Origin: Methanobacteriota archaeon
GTDB taxonomy: Archaea > Halobacteriota > Methanocellia > Methanocellales > Methanocellaceae
Assembly: GCA_023436075.1 (NCBI GenBank)
Contig: JAEZKS010000154.1
Coordinates: 1-9,248, forward strand
Reading direction: 5' to 3'
DNA: 9,248 bases
The notes below the pieces were generated by a model. The model was not told where the DNA came from. It saw only the letters and a list, made by a program, of their open reading frames with translations, and searched no databases. How positions within the stretch are numbered: the first letter of the stretch is position 1; each line of letters opens with the position of its first letter. The translations under genes were made by a program, and so were the position numbers. This document shows positions 1-4,283 of this stretch, piece after piece.

Positions 1-280
1 CGATATACCTGACCCGGGCGACGCAAGAGTTTCCCGCCCCCGGGACGAGACGCTCGTTCTCTGCCACAAACGCCTTAAACTTCTCGGGGTTGCGGGCCGC
101 GAACTCCAGGACTGCCCTGCTGACGAAGTGTATGGCGAACGGGTCGTAACAGATCCGTTCGTCCTCCAGCCTTTTCGATTCACTCGCTCTCACCATGGCC
201 AGAGTTTCGGCCGTCTTGCTCGAGTCTCTGCCCTTTTTCGTAGCTACGTTATGCCTGCTATCACTGATCATTTCGTCCAT
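1..280 (-). CDS. LCM-family (TIGR00027-like) SAM-dependent methyltransferase, N-terminal part
   Basis: Partial gene that runs off the left edge; 93 codons are visible from the ATG at 280. The translation has the signature start of the leucine carboxyl methyltransferase-like family: SKTAETLAMVRASES (residues 21-35), then DERICYDPFA (40-49), and near the edge CVARVRYI, where the family usually continues with an acidic 'ID' motif. Members are class I SAM-dependent O-methyltransferases; the substrate of this subgroup is generally unknown. The SAM-binding core lies outside the window. The start is fixed by a strong AGGAGG ribosome site at 288-293, seven bases before the ATG. The gene diverges from the ArsR-type regulator at 485, and a double palindrome lies between them, so control by that regulator is likely but inferred. 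The family call rests only on the N-terminal motifs. Confidence 0.75.
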   Translation of the reverse strand, partial: MDEMISDSRHNVATKKGRDSSKTAETLAMVRASESKRLEDERICYDPFAIHFVSRAVLEFAARNPEKFKAFVAENERLVPGAGNSCVARVRYI

Positions 281-287
281 CTTCTAT

Positions 288-293
288 CCTCCT
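288..293 (-). promoter_or_regulatory. Shine-Dalgarno site of the LCM-type methyltransferase
   Basis: Read on the minus strand, AGGAGG sits seven bases upstream of the ATG at 280. This is one of the strongest ribosome sites in the window and it decides the start codon of the partial gene. Confidence 0.8.
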
Positions 294-372
294 GTCGGAC
301 ATGGCGTGTTACCGGACGGATTTTCGAGAGCCGTTGATATACGATGATGAACGCGCCACGAGCGATCGAATT

Positions 373-393
373 ATTTCAATAATGCATTGAAAT
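373..393. promoter_or_regulatory. Palindromic operator, copy 1
   Basis: A perfect 8-5-8 inverted repeat, ATTTCAAT-N5-ATTGAAAT; one further base pair on each side also matches (372-394). A second copy with the same 5-base spacer begins exactly 42 bp downstream. The position fits the expected transcription start of the leftward methyltransferase gene if the TATA element at 400-407 is used, so a bound protein would block initiation. The divergent ArsR-type protein is the obvious candidate ligand, by inference. Confidence 0.65.
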
Positions 394-396
394 ACG

Positions 397-410
397 AGCT
401 ATAAATAGCT
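397..410. promoter_or_regulatory. Shared, nearly symmetric TATA element for divergent transcription
   Basis: The sequence AGCTAT-AA-ATAGCT is an inverted repeat with a 2-base centre and contains TATAAATA at 400-407. It can be read as a TATA box on either strand. Starts about 26 bases away would fall near 378 (leftward methyltransferase) and 430 (rightward regulator), each inside one of the two flanking palindromes. The symmetry is seen directly; use as a promoter in both directions is inferred. Confidence 0.5.
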
Positions 411-414
411 TTTC

Positions 415-435
415 ATTTCAGTGATATATTGAAAT
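415..435. promoter_or_regulatory. Palindromic operator, copy 2
   Basis: Same architecture as the copy at 373-393: ATTTCAGT-N5-ATTGAAAT, with one mismatch in the left arm and an unrelated 5-base spacer. Arms are conserved and spacers are not, as expected of a dimeric protein-binding site. The copies are 42 bp apart, about four helical turns, so two bound dimers would lie on the same face of the DNA. Confidence 0.65.
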
Positions 436-448
436 TAGTTCCAATAAG

Positions 449-457
449 ATATTTAAA
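449..457 (+). promoter_or_regulatory. Proximal TATA box of the ArsR-type regulator
   Basis: An AT-rich element (ATATTTAAA) is centred about 32 bases before the ATG at 485. Initiation near 479 would give an almost leaderless mRNA, which fits the lack of a convincing Shine-Dalgarno sequence before this ATG. It lies just downstream of operator copy 2, so the regulator may have two alternative promoters. Confidence 0.45.
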
Positions 458-484
458 CAATCTGTCGAACATATACCAGCAGGC

Positions 485-1141
485 ATGACACGCAAGGGGT
501 ATCCGGCGAGCCTCGAGGTGAGATGCGCAGGCTGTAGCGCATACCATCCCATCGAGACCGTCAAGGTGTATGACGATGACTACTATTGCCCGAAATGCTA
601 CCTGAAGCTTCAACCGGGACAGGGCTCACAGCCGGATGAGATCGCGAATCATGCCGGCACCGATTTTTACCGGTCGATGACCCCCTCCCACCATGGCCCG
701 ACCAGGTTAAGAAACGCCGATCCAGTGATCGAATGCAAGTATTGCGGCATGGTCTTCACGAGTGAATGGCTTGTGGAGGACGAGAGAGGTAAGTTCTGCT
801 GCCCGAAATGCGGTACAGACCTCGGCATCAGGTACGCGAGGCCCGAAACAGAGGGAAATGAAGATTATGCCGGCACAGCGCTGATGTTCAGGCGGCTCGG
901 CGACCCATGCCGGGTCAAGATCATCGAGTCGCTGAGCGAGCGCGAACTGAATGTGTCCGAGCTCGTCGAGATCACTGGCGCCCAGTACTCCCTGACGTCT
1001 TATCACCTGAAGGTGCTCAAGGACCTTGGCATGATTAAGTCCTGCAAACAAGGCAACTTCGTCATATATTCGCTGACCGGCAAGGGCATGGCCGCCTGCA
1101 AATTCATAAAAATCTATAAAGGTCCGGCACAAGAATCGTGA
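485..1141 (+). CDS. ArsR-type winged-helix regulator with two N-terminal zinc ribbons
   Basis: A 218-residue protein with two CxxC/CxxC modules ahead of a winged-helix domain. The first ribbon uses C14, C17, C35 and C38 (CAGC ... CPKC); the second uses C84, C87, C106 and C109 (CKYC ... CPKC). The winged helix spans about 133-205: LMFRRLGDPCRVKIIESL is the typical ArsR first helix, SLTSYHLKVLKDLGMI (169-184) is the recognition helix, and NFVIYSLTGKG is the wing. ArsR-type proteins bind palindromes as dimers and often repress their own promoter. The ribbons may sense metal or redox state or bind a protein or nucleic acid; none of this can be read from the sequence. The gene diverges from the LCM-type methyltransferase and faces the double palindrome at 373-435, so autoregulation is likely. 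No strong ribosome site is seen; a near-leaderless mRNA is plausible. Ordinary ArsR proteins are about half this length. Confidence 0.85.
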   Translation: MTRKGYPASLEVRCAGCSAYHPIETVKVYDDDYYCPKCYLKLQPGQGSQPDEIANHAGTDFYRSMTPSHHGPTRLRNADPVIECKYCGMVFTSEWLVEDERGKFCCPKCGTDLGIRYARPETEGNEDYAGTALMFRRLGDPCRVKIIESLSERELNVSELVEITGAQYSLTSYHLKVLKDLGMIKSCKQGNFVIYSLTGKGMAACKFIKIYKGPAQES

Positions 1142-1189
1142 AGCAGGGCTTCGAGAAGATCGACCGTGCGAAGTCCGATCGATTGACAT

Positions 1190-1456
1190 TTAATCTTCAA
1201 TCGAAGATTTGATTCCGGACAGGAACCGCTTTAGCATCGAGCACTCTTCGTCCGGGGCCACGTCGACAGCCTGAAGAGCGCACCGACAAGACTTCTTTCG
1301 GTCTGTGAACTGGGGACAGCTGCAGTCGCAGAGCGTCCGTGACAGCCTTTCTGTCCACGGCCTCGCGTTGCCGTCGCCACCCTGCCCGGAAAGGTTCCCG
1401 ACGTACTGGGATGGAGGCATGATTGCCGGGGACTTGTCCGTTCTGGGGTACATCAT
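1190..1456 (-). CDS. Small cysteine-rich protein of unknown function (88 aa)
   Basis: I do not recognise this protein. From the tandem ATG codons at 1456/1453 it has 88 (or 87) residues and six cysteines: C43, C45 and C47 (a CxCxC run), C57 and C59, and C72. The pattern CDCSC-PQF-(6)-SCRC-(12)-C could hold zinc or an iron-sulfur centre, or form disulfides; there is no signal peptide or membrane segment. A GAGG ribosome site at 1463-1466, six bases before the ATG, supports both the gene and this start. The reading frame stays open upstream to 1543, but that extension would overlap the likely promoter and is rejected. The C-terminal codons overlap a 7-bp inverted repeat at 1192-1209. The gene converges on the ArsR-type regulator with 48 bp between their stops. 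It could still be a chance ORF, but its codon use and ribosome site argue for a real gene. Confidence 0.55.
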   Translation of the reverse strand: MMYPRTDKSPAIMPPSQYVGNLSGQGGDGNARPWTERLSRTLCDCSCPQFTDRKKSCRCALQAVDVAPDEECSMLKRFLSGIKSSIED

Positions 1457-1528
1457 AATATTCCTCGTTCGCACTGTTGCACGCGACATTAAATCGCCGG
1501 GGATGCGCGGCGTCGCTCGCGAGCCAGG

Positions 1529-1553
1529 AAGCTTGCGTTTCAAGCTTTATAAG
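1529..1553 (-). promoter_or_regulatory. Candidate promoter and operator of the cysteine-rich protein gene
   Basis: On the minus strand CTTATAAAG (1545-1553) looks like a TATA box. It overlaps and is followed by a perfect 7-5-7 inverted repeat, AAGCTTG-N5-CAAGCTT (1529-1547). Transcription would begin near 1523, giving a leader of about 65 bases. The repeat would lie between TATA and the start, where a repressor could act. A second AT-rich stretch around 1595-1612 is an alternative promoter. Confidence 0.4.
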
Positions 1554-1683
1554 AAGGTATCTCATCGGTAGATTTAGGCCTAATCGATATAGACTCCAAT
1601 AAAATATATAGTATCTATATTTCTGAGCCGTCGGCAACCAGGGTACGGATAAAGTCTGGGTTCACATCCCCGGGCATGCGGTC

Positions 1684-1701
1684 TCGTGCGCGTGCGCACG
1701 A
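1684..1701 (-). repeat. GC-rich inverted repeat after the metallopeptidase gene
   Basis: TCGTGCGC and GCGCACGA are perfect 8-bp arms with two bases between them, or 7-bp arms with a 4-base loop in RNA. The repeat begins about 19 bases past the stop codon of the leftward metallopeptidase gene. It may act as a 3' processing or termination hairpin, but no T-run follows it on that strand, so the role is uncertain. Confidence 0.4.
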
Positions 1702-1719
1702 TAGCGACAAGTATTATGG

Positions 1720-2460
1720 TTATAGCTCATACTTCCACCCGTCCTTCCGCAGCGCGTTTTTAGCGGCCTTATAGCCGGGCGCGACCGCCTCCATCAGCGC
1801 CCAGAACCGTGGCGAGTGATCCTTGATTCTCACGTGGCACAGCTCGTGGGCTACCACGTATTCTAATTGAGGCAGCGGCGCCATGGCGATCTTGGCGTTG
1901 AAGTTGAGCGCGTTCTTCGCCGTACAGCTACCCCAGCGCTTCGACAGGTTCTTCACTCTGTAGTACGGCGGCAGGATGCCGAGACGCCGGCAGTAAGGCC
2001 CCATGGCCTCTTCGACGGCCATCTCCGCGTGAAGCCGGTACCACTCGAATACGGCCTCCCGGGCCATTTCTGACTGCAGCCCGCCCGCGACGCTCGGGGG
2101 CAACACCACGTTCAACCGGCGGTCGTCCAGCGTGACGAGAGGGCCGTGATCGCCAGGCGCCAGGTGAATCGAATACTCTTTGCCGAGGTATAGAAAGGTT
2201 TCACCCTCGACGTATTTCTTCGTGGCATCGTGAACGCCCTCGGCCCGGTACTCGCGCAGCTTCCGGTCGATCCAGCCGGCCTTCTCAGCCACCAGACGCC
2301 TGACCTCTGCGCCGCCCATCCGGTGGGGAGCTGAGACCCGGACCTCGCCGGACGGGTACACGGTGATGCCGATCGTCTTCCTTTTAGAGCTGTAGACGAT
2401 GTCGTATGCAATCCGGGAATCGCCGTATATTACGCAGTCCTGACCGGTCTGATCGTTCAC
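1720..2460 (-). CDS. YgjP/DUF45-type (M48-like) zinc metallopeptidase
   Basis: A 246-residue protein, the usual length for the family. The N-terminal half has the small beta-rich region seen in YgjP-type proteins (about 16-46, ending VRVSAP). The C-terminal half has the hallmark RWGSC (176-180) followed by LNFNAKIAMAPLPQLEYVVAHEL. The zinc site HELCH gives H205, E206 and H209, with a probable third ligand H215 in KDHSPRFW. Family members are predicted cytoplasmic zinc-dependent peptidases; substrates are mostly unknown, although bacterial relatives are often found with restriction or nucleic acid enzymes. The start is GTG at 2460 with a weak AGGT sequence four bases upstream; the overlapping ATG at 2462 is followed at once by a stop. 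No signal peptide or membrane segment is visible. The promoter may be the AT-rich TTTTAATG near 2486-2493 or the TATA sequence between the twin palindromes at 2553-2592. Confidence 0.88.
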   Translation of the reverse strand: MNDQTGQDCVIYGDSRIAYDIVYSSKRKTIGITVYPSGEVRVSAPHRMGGAEVRRLVAEKAGWIDRKLREYRAEGVHDATKKYVEGETFLYLGKEYSIHLAPGDHGPLVTLDDRRLNVVLPPSVAGGLQSEMAREAVFEWYRLHAEMAVEEAMGPYCRRLGILPPYYRVKNLSKRWGSCTAKNALNFNAKIAMAPLPQLEYVVAHELCHVRIKDHSPRFWALMEAVAPGYKAAKNALRKDGWKYEL

Positions 2461-2552
2461 ATCTACCTATCCTGTTCCTATAGCATTAAAATCTATTGCA
2501 TCATAGCCCGGTATGCCGACGGCGCCAGGGACTTCTCGATCCATGAAAAATC

Positions 2553-2592
2553 ATAGTTAGACTAACAACAAAATATTTATAGTTAGACTAAC
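2553..2592. promoter_or_regulatory. Twin DtxR-like palindromes flanking a TATA element
   Basis: Two identical 14-mers, ATAGTTAGACTAAC, at 2553-2566 and 2579-2592, each containing the palindrome GTTAG-A-CTAAC. They repeat with a period of 26 bp. Between and overlapping them is AAATATTTATAG, readable as a TATA box on both strands. The GTTAG-N-CTAAC core resembles the centre of the operators of DtxR/IdeR-type metal-dependent repressors (established for bacteria); assignment to such a regulator here is inference. A leftward start near 2551 would give the metallopeptidase a leader of about 90 bases; a rightward start near 2603 would run toward the 111-residue protein. No metal transporter gene is in the window. 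Confidence 0.65.
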
Positions 2593-2667
2593 ATGGTGAG
2601 CTTTGACGACTCTCTCCGAAAACTCAATACCAAACTCTATACCGCAAGAAAAAACTACACTGTTTGA
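2593..2667 (+). other. Possible 24-codon leader peptide, doubtful
   Basis: An ATG directly abutting the second palindrome opens a 24-residue frame (MVSFDDSLRKLNTKLYTARK, then NYTV) ending in TGA at 2665. The frame is the same as that of the gene starting at 2716, and the codons between the TGA and that ATG contain no other stop. There is no ribosome site, and the nearest TATA element would place the start of transcription inside it. It is listed because it may be a leader peptide or the eroded 5' end of the downstream gene; chance is at least as likely. Confidence 0.15.
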
Positions 2668-2682
2668 CAGAAACTTTATACC
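2620..2682 (+). repeat. Three 12-bp direct repeats, AAACTNNATACC
   Basis: Copies are AAACTCAATACC (2620-2631), AAACTCTATACC (2632-2643, directly tandem) and AAACTTTATACC (2671-2682). They agree at ten of twelve positions. The third copy is the probable BRE/TATA of the 2716 gene, so the other two may be duplicated promoter elements or binding sites for an activator or repressor. In the 2593 frame they would encode repeated KL(N/Y)T. Confidence 0.5.
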
Positions 2683-2714
2683 ATCGGGCTGATAAAGAGT
2701 CGCCAGCCCGATGG
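2671..2714 (+). promoter_or_regulatory. Promoter and overlapping inverted-repeat operator of the 111-aa protein gene
   Basis: GAAACTTTATA (2670-2680) is a good archaeal BRE plus TATA and predicts a transcription start near 2702. A perfect 10-bp inverted repeat, CCATCGGGCT (2681-2690) and AGCCCGATGG (2705-2714) with 14 bases between, spans that start and ends one base before the ATG at 2716. Because the left arm lies upstream of the predicted start, it is more likely a DNA operator than an mRNA hairpin. If an upstream promoter is used instead, the same arms would form a strong hairpin at the start codon and hinder translation. Confidence 0.55.
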
Positions 2715-2715
2715 C

Positions 2716-3051
2716 ATGAAGCGCGGAGAAGCAGTCCGCTTGATTGCGATGAAAGACGAGAAGAAATCCGAACTCAAGATAACCATTCTGAACATGCTGG
2801 ACGAGATCGACAGACAGGCGGAATCCATGAAAAACAAGGTCTCAGACGGTGACATCGACATCGACGATGGCATCAGGGAGTTGGACCGCCTGGTCCGTGA
2901 TCTCAAAGCCACGGCCGGACAGCCCGCCTTCGACCGGACAGCATACCAACGGGAGTACATGCGCAAGAAACGCGCGGAGAACCCCGACTACCGGCCGATC
3001 ATCGAGCCGATCAGGGACCTCCCGGACTGGCGAAAGCCGCCGCTGAAATGA
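2716..3051 (+). CDS. Hypothetical charged, mostly helical protein (111 aa)
   Basis: I do not recognise this protein. It has no cysteine, signal peptide or membrane segment. Residues 12-42 and 52-65 are strongly charged and likely helical, with a coiled-coil tendency (heptad-like hydrophobics in LKITILNMLDEIDRQ and GIRELDRLVRDLK), separated by an acidic DGDIDIDDG turn. The C-terminal part has AYQREYMRKKRAENP (76-90), a basic signature resembling tails of small phage- or plasmid-type proteins, and then a proline-rich end. Such a layout could mean oligomerisation plus nucleic acid contact, which is a guess. The start is ATG 2716, about 14 bases after the predicted transcription start; there is no Shine-Dalgarno sequence, so a near-leaderless mRNA is likely. 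ATG 2749 is an alternative. Its own promoter, the inverted repeat at the start and a strong terminator behind it mark it as a single-gene transcription unit. Confidence 0.65.
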   Translation: MKRGEAVRLIAMKDEKKSELKITILNMLDEIDRQAESMKNKVSDGDIDIDDGIRELDRLVRDLKATAGQPAFDRTAYQREYMRKKRAENPDYRPIIEPIRDLPDWRKPPLK

Positions 3052-3084
3052 CGATTATATTATAACCACACCAGAGCAACCGAC

Positions 3085-3139
3085 AGATCGGCCTTCCCGA
3101 GACGTTAGCACCGGCCCGGGGCCGATCTTCGATTTTTTA
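3085..3139 (+). terminator. Hairpin plus T-run terminator of the 111-aa protein gene
   Basis: AGATCGGCC (3085-3093) pairs perfectly with GGCCGATCT (3120-3128); the 26-base loop is also GC-rich. The hairpin is followed within five bases by six T residues (3133-3138). It lies 34 bases after the stop codon of the rightward gene. Archaeal termination depends mainly on the T-run, which is present. Confidence 0.7.
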
Positions 3140-3454
3140 TTCTGGCCGTCGGGCACTTACAATGATCGTGATGTTCTCGATAATGAGATTCTGTATTTTT
3201 GGGCCGGTGTATAAAAGTGACTGGCTAATGCCGATAGAGCTTGCCGTTTTCCCATCATATGTCGAAGATGCACCTGTCGCCACTTTTAAGGTCGCAGCGA
3301 GCGCAGCGGTCGCAGCTAGATGCAGGATTGCCCGTAATATGCCGCGTTCGCTGCGCTCGCTGCGGCCTCAAACGGTTCCTGCGGTTCAGAGTTGCACAGC
3401 CCGGAAAGAGCTTGCAACCCTGGTACCGATCGGTCCATATCCAGCCTGTCGATT
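3140..3454. other. Gene-free stretch between two terminators
   Basis: No convincing protein gene is seen on either strand; the frame open from 3162 enters the antisense of the next gene and has no protein-like character. Contents are a TATA-like TATAAAAG at 3210-3217 on the plus strand (predicted start near 3240), the long stem-loop at 3289-3368 and a 10-bp palindrome ACCGATCGGT at 3425-3434. A small RNA starting near 3240 and containing the stem-loop is possible, but no plus-strand T-run ends it. Confidence 0.4.
3289..3368. repeat. Long GC-rich inverted repeat (stem-loop)
   Basis: The core is a perfect 16-bp inverted repeat, CGCAGCGAGCGCAGCG (3293-3308) against its complement at 3349-3364. 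Pairing extends on both sides to arms of 28 bases (3289-3316 with 3341-3368): 24 Watson-Crick pairs, two G-U pairs and two mismatches, around a 24-base loop. The left arm also holds a 9-bp direct repeat GGTCGCAGC (3290-3298 and 3308-3316). Similar GCGAGCGCAGCG-type palindromes occur as dispersed intergenic repeats in many prokaryotes. It may be such an element, a transcription barrier or part of a non-coding RNA. Confidence 0.7.
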
Positions 3455-3466
3455 AAAAAATAAAAA
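3455..3466 (-). terminator. T-tract terminator of the class I methyltransferase gene
   Basis: On the minus strand a run of five T residues (3462-3466) and a run of six (3455-3460), split by one A, begin about 14 bases after the stop codon of the leftward gene. This matches the T-rich tracts that stop archaeal RNA polymerase; there is no associated hairpin. Confidence 0.65.
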
Positions 3467-3479
3467 GAGCCATAAATGG

Positions 3480-4193
3480 TTATCTGACGTAAACGCCCTG
3501 AAACGTCGGCGCACCCTGCGGGCTCTTCCCGGCCGCCGAGCTGATCTCTCGCAACCCGTTCTCCCGCATGATTGCCCGGACCTCTTCCGGGGCTATGCCG
3601 TGATACGGGCTGGTCGGCTCGCGGATGAAGACTTTGCCGCCTTTCTTCAGCTTGTTCAAGAGAATACCCATCTTTTCCCGTCGGACGCTGGCCGGGATGT
3701 CGTGAACGACGTAGTGGATGAATACTATGTCATACGACTCCGCGGGGATTCTCAGGTCTGCGACATCGCCGTGCATCAGGTCGATGTTATGATACTTCGG
3801 GGCTACCTTCTTCATATAGCCCATCCAGACCTTCGAGATGTCCACACAGGTCAGGTGGCCATACGGAAGCGCTTGAGCGAGGTACTGTGACATGGCACCG
3901 GGGCCGGAGCCGTATTCGAGCACTCGCTCGTCGCCCTTGAAGCCCAGGCTTTCTACGTAGTACCGGTAGTAGGTGCGGGCCATGATGCGATAAGTGAATG
4001 CCTGAAAGGCTGCCAGTATCCGGTTGGGCTCTTTGAAAGTCGAATCTGCTACAGCCAACGATGACGCCTCGCGGTAGCGGAATATTGGCATACAAGTAAA
4101 AATACTTGGTGAGGAACTGGCATTGTCCAAAGCGACAGTGAATGTTGGCGGATAATCGTCGTTTTCCGACATCGGGGATATTAAGCCGGCCAT
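3480..4193 (-). CDS. Class I SAM-dependent methyltransferase, substrate unknown
   Basis: From ATG 4193 the protein has 237 residues. The Rossmann core is clear: motif I VLEYGSGPGAMS (91-102) binds SAM, D118 in LTCVDIS is the ribose-binding acidic residue, GDVADLRIP (142-150) forms the adenine pocket, and YDIVFIHYVVHDIP (154-167) is motif IV. The family methylates small molecules, proteins or RNA; nothing visible fixes the substrate. An upstream aromatic helix (AFTYRIMARTYYRYYVE, 65-81) resembles the lid of small-molecule methyltransferases. The start is uncertain. The frame is open to GTG 4250, but the TATA box at 4238-4244 predicts a start near 4215, which excludes it. ATG 4193 is the first codon after that, with AGGGG only two bases before it; ATG 4172 and ATG 4091 are alternatives. 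Codons between 4193 and 4091 (TTA, ATA, AGT, TGT) are less typical than the rest. The gene follows radA on the same strand but has its own promoter. Confidence 0.82.
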   Translation of the reverse strand: MAGLISPMSENDDYPPTFTVALDNASSSPSIFTCMPIFRYREASSLAVADSTFKEPNRILAAFQAFTYRIMARTYYRYYVESLGFKGDERVLEYGSGPGAMSQYLAQALPYGHLTCVDISKVWMGYMKKVAPKYHNIDLMHGDVADLRIPAESYDIVFIHYVVHDIPASVRREKMGILLNKLKKGGKVFIREPTSPYHGIAPEEVRAIMRENGLREISSAAGKSPQGAPTFQGVYVR

Positions 4194-4237
4194 CGCCCCT
4201 GTCACACACACGCGCGTAACCGTCGCGGAGACATCCC

Positions 4238-4244
4238 TTATAAG
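4238..4244 (-). promoter_or_regulatory. TATA box of the class I methyltransferase gene
   Basis: CTTATAA on the minus strand follows the radA T-tract and predicts transcription from about 4215. This leaves a leader of about 22 bases before ATG 4193 and rules out the upstream GTG at 4250. Confidence 0.5.
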
Positions 4245-4256
4245 CGGCACAACAAT

Positions 4257-4283
4257 AAAAGAGAAAAGAAAAGGGAGAGAAAC
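4257..4283 (-). terminator. Pyrimidine-rich T-tract terminator of radA
   Basis: Immediately after the radA stop codon the minus strand is almost pure pyrimidine, with three runs of four T residues (TTTT-C-TTTT-CTC-TTTT). Such clustered T-tracts are the typical archaeal termination signal. It separates radA from the methyltransferase gene behind it. Confidence 0.65.

Noticed and set aside
707..1189. Minus-strand frame of 160 codons opposite the ArsR-type gene
   Set aside because: Antisense shadow; the plus-strand frame has intact zinc-ribbon and winged-helix motifs.
1192..1209. AATCTTC-AATC-GAAGATT hairpin as terminator between convergent genes
   Set aside because: It lies inside the last codons of the cysteine-rich gene and no T-run follows on either strand; the 1142-1189 gap has no clear terminator.
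1641..1690. tRNA-like T-arm (GGGTTCACATCCC) on the plus strand
   Set aside because: The loop has C where tRNAs need A58, the T-stem has a mismatch, and no acceptor, D or anticodon stems can be drawn around it.
2593..2667. TGA at 2665 as a selenocysteine codon joining the mini-ORF to the 111-aa protein
   Set aside because: There is no recognisable selenocysteine element or redox motif around the codon, and the downstream gene has its own promoter and start.
3237..3249. The 13-mer GAGCTTGCCGTTT, which recurs at 5371-5383 in another intergenic region
   Set aside because: One shared 13-mer is about what chance gives in a 9-kb window, and the flanks are unrelated.
3162..3890. Plus-strand frame of 242 codons starting in the gene-free stretch
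   Set aside because: It passes through the stem-loop repeat and continues as antisense of the class I methyltransferase gene; composition is not protein-like.
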